This document shows positions 5,946-8,168 of a stretch of DNA of 8,168 bases, piece by piece. The DNA lies in the NCBI GenBank assembly GCA_900551655.1, contig URWM01000056.1:1-8168 (forward strand). The letters are read 5' to 3'. The position numbers and the translations under genes are program-made. The DNA comes from an uncultured Collinsella sp. Its GTDB lineage: Bacteria; Actinomycetota; Coriobacteriia; Coriobacteriales; Coriobacteriaceae. A model generated the notes under the pieces. That model did no database searches. It was not told the origin of the DNA and was given only the letters and a program-made list of their open reading frames with translations. How positions within the stretch are numbered: position 1 is the stretch's first letter; every line of letters starts with the position of its first letter.

Positions 5946-6488
5946 GTGGCAGATCTGTATTTGGTGCGGCATGGGCAGACTGAGCTCAATGTGCAGAGCA
6001 TTTTGCAGGGCTGGCACGATTCGTCGCTTACGGCGCGCGGGCGCGAGCAGGCGCTGACGGCGCGTACGGCGTTTGCGGCGCGTGGTGTGGCCTTTGATCA
6101 TGTGTATTCCTCGCCGTTGGGCCGGGCGCGGCATACGGCCGAGCTTATCGTTGGCGAGGGCCGTTCTATAGAGCTGGTCGATGACCTGCGCGAGTGGCAT
6201 TTTGGTTCGTTGGAGGGCACATCAAACCGCGAGATGCCGGCGCAACCTTGGGGTGATTATCCGGTTGCCTTTGGTGGCGAGTCGGAAAGTGAGCTTCAGT
6301 CGCGCATGGTCGCGGCGCTGTCCCGCATCATGGCCAGGCCGCAGCACGACTGCGTGCTGGCGGTTTCCCACGGCTCAGCCTGCCAGGAGTTTCTTGAGTA
6401 TGTGACTGGCGAGGGGGAGCTACCCGACAACGGCGCCGTGCTTCATTTTGGCTATTTCGACGGGGCGTTTTCGCTCTTGGGTTGGTAA
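5946..6488 (+). CDS. Histidine phosphatase (phosphoglycerate mutase-like), first of tandem pair
   Basis: A 180-residue member of the histidine phosphatase branch that transfers phosphate through a phospho-histidine. It has LVRHGQT (6-12; R8 and H9, the nucleophile), QGWHDSSLT (21-29), SSPLGRARHTAE (55-66; R60), the acid/base region LREWHFGSLEG (81-91; E83), and SHGS (141-144; H142). All catalytic residues are present. At 180 residues it is a compact phosphatase, not a glycolytic mutase. The GTG at 5946 is chosen because AGGGGAGGG (5934-5942) lies just upstream and the RHG motif then falls at the usual distance. An upstream in-frame ATG (5868) would translate through the hairpin and is unlikely. 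It is followed after 18 bases by a paralogue. Substrate unknown. Confidence 0.88.
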   Translation: MADLYLVRHGQTELNVQSILQGWHDSSLTARGREQALTARTAFAARGVAFDHVYSSPLGRARHTAELIVGEGRSIELVDDLREWHFGSLEGTSNREMPAQPWGDYPVAFGGESESELQSRMVAALSRIMARPQHDCVLAVSHGSACQEFLEYVTGEGELPDNGAVLHFGYFDGAFSLLGW

Positions 6489-6506
6489 CAAACGAAAGGA
6501 CCCCCT

Positions 6507-7142
6507 ATGAATAAAGACCTGTATCTGGTCCGTCATGGACAGACGATATTTAACCTCAAGCGCATTATTCAGGGCTGGAGTGACTCGCCGCTTACGCAGC
6601 TGGGATGCGACCAGGCGGCGCGCGCCGGCATGTTTTTGCGTGCGCGCGGCATTGAGCCCGACTACGCCTACACCTCCACGCTTCATCGCACCGAGCAGAC
6701 TATCGCCAACTTGTGGCCGGGCTTGGCGTACGAGCGCCTGGACGGCCTGCGTGAGTGGTTCTTTGGTGACTTTGAGGCCGAGCGCGTGATGCTCATGCCC
6801 GAGCGCCCGTGGCGCGACTTCTATCGCCAGTTTGGCGGCGAGGGCCAGATGCAGGTGCGCGAGCGCATGGTGGCGACGCTGACCGAGCTTATGCAGCGTC
6901 CGGACCATACGTGCGTGCTCGCGGTAAGCCATGGCTCGGCCATCAAGGAGTTCATGGACCACGTGAGGGGTGCGGCGGCCGACGAGCGCGATCGCGTGCC
7001 GGGCAACTGCTCAGTGCTGCATTTTGCGTTTGACGATGCGGCCGGTACGTTTGAACTGGTCGAAGTCTTTACGCAGGAAGACTACGCGCGCGAGCTGGGG
7101 CTTGAACCGCTCGTGGCTACTGCGGGTCCGCAGCGCGGATAA
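6507..7142 (+). CDS. Histidine phosphatase (phosphoglycerate mutase-like), second of tandem pair
   Basis: A 211-residue paralogue of the preceding protein with the same order of motifs: LVRHGQT (7-13; R9, H10), QGWSDSPLT (22-30), TSTLHRTEQT (56-65; R61), GLREWFFGDFE (80-90; E83) and AVSHGSAIKEF (139-149; H142). It ends with about 30 extra residues (EVFTQEDYARELGLEPLVA...) absent from the first copy. The ATG at 6507 follows AAAGGA. The short gap and shared strand imply co-transcription. The shared motifs suggest duplication followed by divergence, probably to a related but distinct phosphorylated substrate. Confidence 0.9.
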   Translation: MNKDLYLVRHGQTIFNLKRIIQGWSDSPLTQLGCDQAARAGMFLRARGIEPDYAYTSTLHRTEQTIANLWPGLAYERLDGLREWFFGDFEAERVMLMPERPWRDFYRQFGGEGQMQVRERMVATLTELMQRPDHTCVLAVSHGSAIKEFMDHVRGAAADERDRVPGNCSVLHFAFDDAAGTFELVEVFTQEDYARELGLEPLVATAGPQRG

Positions 7143-7189
7143 CGCGAGCACGGCGGCACGGGTCGCCGGCATAACTTCTCGACGCAAAA

Positions 7190-7226
7190 GGGGCGGAGAT
7201 GCATGTACCTGCTGCATCTCCGCCCC
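7190..7226. terminator. Hairpin terminator between convergent genes
   Basis: The arms GGGGCGGAGATGCA (7190-7203) and TGCATCTCCGCCCC (7213-7226) are perfect 14-bp complements with a 9-base loop. The plus side is followed by a broken T-rich stretch (CTGTTTGTT). The minus side is followed by TTTT. It lies between the stop codons of the second phosphatase (7142) and the DUF1015-like gene (7272), so it probably ends transcription from both sides. Confidence 0.75.
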
Positions 7227-7271
7227 CTGTTTGTTGGGCTGCCGATTTTTGTGCTGGACGGTCTGGTCTTG

Positions 7272-7955
7272 CTAGAACCGCGCGACCTGGTGCGTGAGCA
7301 GACCCGTCGGAACCTGCGGCACGCCGCCGCTGACCTGCACGGCGGGGAAGAGTACAGCTACGGCAAAGTTGAACGGCTCTTTGCCCGTGTAGGTGCCGGC
7401 GGCACGGGCATCGTCGGTCAGGAGCTGTGATGCCCCGACCAGCGCGGCAGCGTAGGTAGGGTCGTCGACCAGTGCTGGCTCCGGTGCTTGGTCGAGCATA
7501 GCGCGGATGGCCCCGACGGCGTCCTCGCGCTTGACCTCCCACGCGCGGTGCGTAATGCCCGCGGGGTCGGTGACGGCGTAGAGCGACGCGCCCTCTTTGG
7601 CGGCGCCCAGGATGATATCCATGACGGGCGAGGCCTCGTAGGCGAGCGACACGGGACGAGGCTGAACTTTGAGTTCGGCGATCGCGTGCGCAGCGGCAGC
7701 CACGTCAGCGCTGGCAACGCCCTTGCCGCCCGCAAGTACACTCGTCGGGCAGATCGCCACGACACCTGTTACGCGCCCCGGCTCGCCCGAGCATTCGTAC
7801 ACGTAATACGCCGCGCCCGGGTCCTTGAGCATCAGGCCATCGGCAATGGCTCCGCGCAGAGCATCGTTGCCGCTCAGGATGCTGCCCATTGCAGGCAGCG
7901 CCTCGAGCACGCGGTCCTGAGCCGGGCGGATGCAGGGAAACGGAAGTGCTTTCAT
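7272..7955 (-). CDS. Short DUF1015-like protein lacking signature motifs
   Basis: A 227-residue protein. I see no exact family motif, but the order of features follows the N-terminal half of DUF1015: PFPCIRP (5-11), 'DGLMLKDPGAAYYVYE' (39-54), a Gly-Val strand RVTGVVAI (61-68), QPRPVSLAYE (98-107), DIILGA (113-118), YAVTDPAGITHRAWEV (126-141), then FNFAVAVLFPA (195-205) and a terminal PTGLLTHQV. DUF1015 proteins are usually about 400 residues with a His-Glu pair and an ADGHHR motif. Here the equivalent places read ADVAAAAHAIAELK (83-96) and LVDDPTYAAAL (162-172), so both motifs are lost and the C-terminal half is missing. The ATG at 7955 follows AGGA with good spacing, and the frame is intact, so this looks like a maintained short form, not a fresh pseudogene. 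It lies 39 bases after the upstream peptidase gene and is probably co-transcribed. Function unknown. Confidence 0.6.
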   Translation of the reverse strand: MKALPFPCIRPAQDRVLEALPAMGSILSGNDALRGAIADGLMLKDPGAAYYVYECSGEPGRVTGVVAICPTSVLAGGKGVASADVAAAAHAIAELKVQPRPVSLAYEASPVMDIILGAAKEGASLYAVTDPAGITHRAWEVKREDAVGAIRAMLDQAPEPALVDDPTYAAALVGASQLLTDDARAAGTYTGKEPFNFAVAVLFPAVQVSGGVPQVPTGLLTHQVARF

Positions 7956-7994
7956 GGGCGGTCCTAACGCACGAGTCGGTTTGTTCGCGGCTTA

Positions 7995-8119
7995 TTATGC
8001 CCCAACTTGGCCGCTCGCGTCCCAGAGCACGTTATCGGCGAGCGCGATCAGCACCTGCTGACAACGAACGATATCGGCATGGGGCACATATTCGTTGGGC
8101 TTGTGCGCGAGCGCGAGCG
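7995..8119 (-). CDS. Probable M20-family metallopeptidase, C-terminal 40 residues only
   Basis: Partial gene whose 5' part is cut off by adapter. The visible end reads LALAHKPNEYVPHADIVRCQ followed by a helix QVLIALADNVL and the stop TAA at 7995-7997. The pattern AH-x-P-NEYV followed by a polar helix is the usual end of M20 (ArgE/DapE/dipeptidase) enzymes, where the His is a late metal or substrate ligand. The last ~10 residues (WDASGQVGA) are a non-conserved tail. Forty residues cannot fix the subfamily. It precedes the DUF1015-like gene on the same strand. Confidence 0.5.
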
Positions 8120-8168
8120 CTGTCTCTTATACACATCTCCGAGCCCACGAGACGTAGAGGAATCTCGT
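8120..8168 (+). other. Nextera i7-side sequencing adapter (artefact)
   Basis: Bases 8120-8138 are the Tn5 mosaic end in reverse (CTGTCTCTTATACACATCT), 8139-8153 are the i7-side linker (CCGAGCCCACGAGAC), 8154-8161 are the index GTAGAGGA (I recall Nextera N712), and 8162-8168 begin the P7 sequence (ATCTCGT). This is not genomic DNA. Confidence 0.98.

Noticed and set aside
5150..6001. 283-codon minus-strand open frame
   Set aside because: It is antisense to the nitroreductase and runs across the hairpin and the phosphatase start, with no ribosome site or recognisable motif.

Overview
The window reads as a fragment of a high-GC Gram-positive genome. The proteins most resemble those of Coriobacteriia, and a Collinsella-like gut actinobacterium is my best guess. 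This rests on protein style, codon use and a DtxR/IdeR-type box, not on any marker gene, so treat the taxon as inference. Both extremes are Illumina Nextera adapter with index (1-50 and 8120-8168). The biological sequence is therefore only 51-8119, and the first and last genes are cut by library or assembly artefact.

Layout. 51-1128 (-) is a 3'-truncated, less GC-rich gene for a protein with a PD-(D/E)XK, DUF559-like core. 1129-1479 is AT-richer intergenic DNA with small palindromes and no convincing gene. 1480-2448 (-) is a DEDDh (DnaQ-type) 3'-5' exonuclease with a long N-terminal extension. A divergent region (2449-2619) carries a promoter whose -10 lies inside a 9-bp-arm inverted repeat. 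2620-3702 (+) is a multi-pass metal exporter of the ArsP_2 / 'putative manganese transporter' type with a His-rich loop. Two back-to-back terminators follow, one per strand. 4956-3871 (-) is a two-gene unit, a DUF308/HdeD-like membrane protein and then a YaiI/YqxD (DUF188) protein, joined stop-to-start.

5192-7142 (+) is a nitroreductase followed by two tandem histidine phosphatases. The nitroreductase has a 19-bp DtxR/IdeR-like box just upstream, and a 13-bp-stem hairpin separates it from the phosphatase genes. A terminator-like hairpin at 7190-7226 separates this unit from a convergent pair on the minus strand: the C-terminal tail of a probable M20-family peptidase, followed by a short protein that looks like the N-terminal half of DUF1015 with its signature motifs lost.

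How the parts relate. Most of these look like housekeeping or accessory genes in short independent units, not one multi-gene system. The most promising biology is regulatory: a candidate operator for a metal exporter, and a separate iron-regulator-like box in front of a flavin reductase-type gene. The truncated DUF1015-like protein and the extended exonuclease are the least ordinary proteins. I found no CRISPR array, insertion sequence, tRNA, rRNA or clear defence island.
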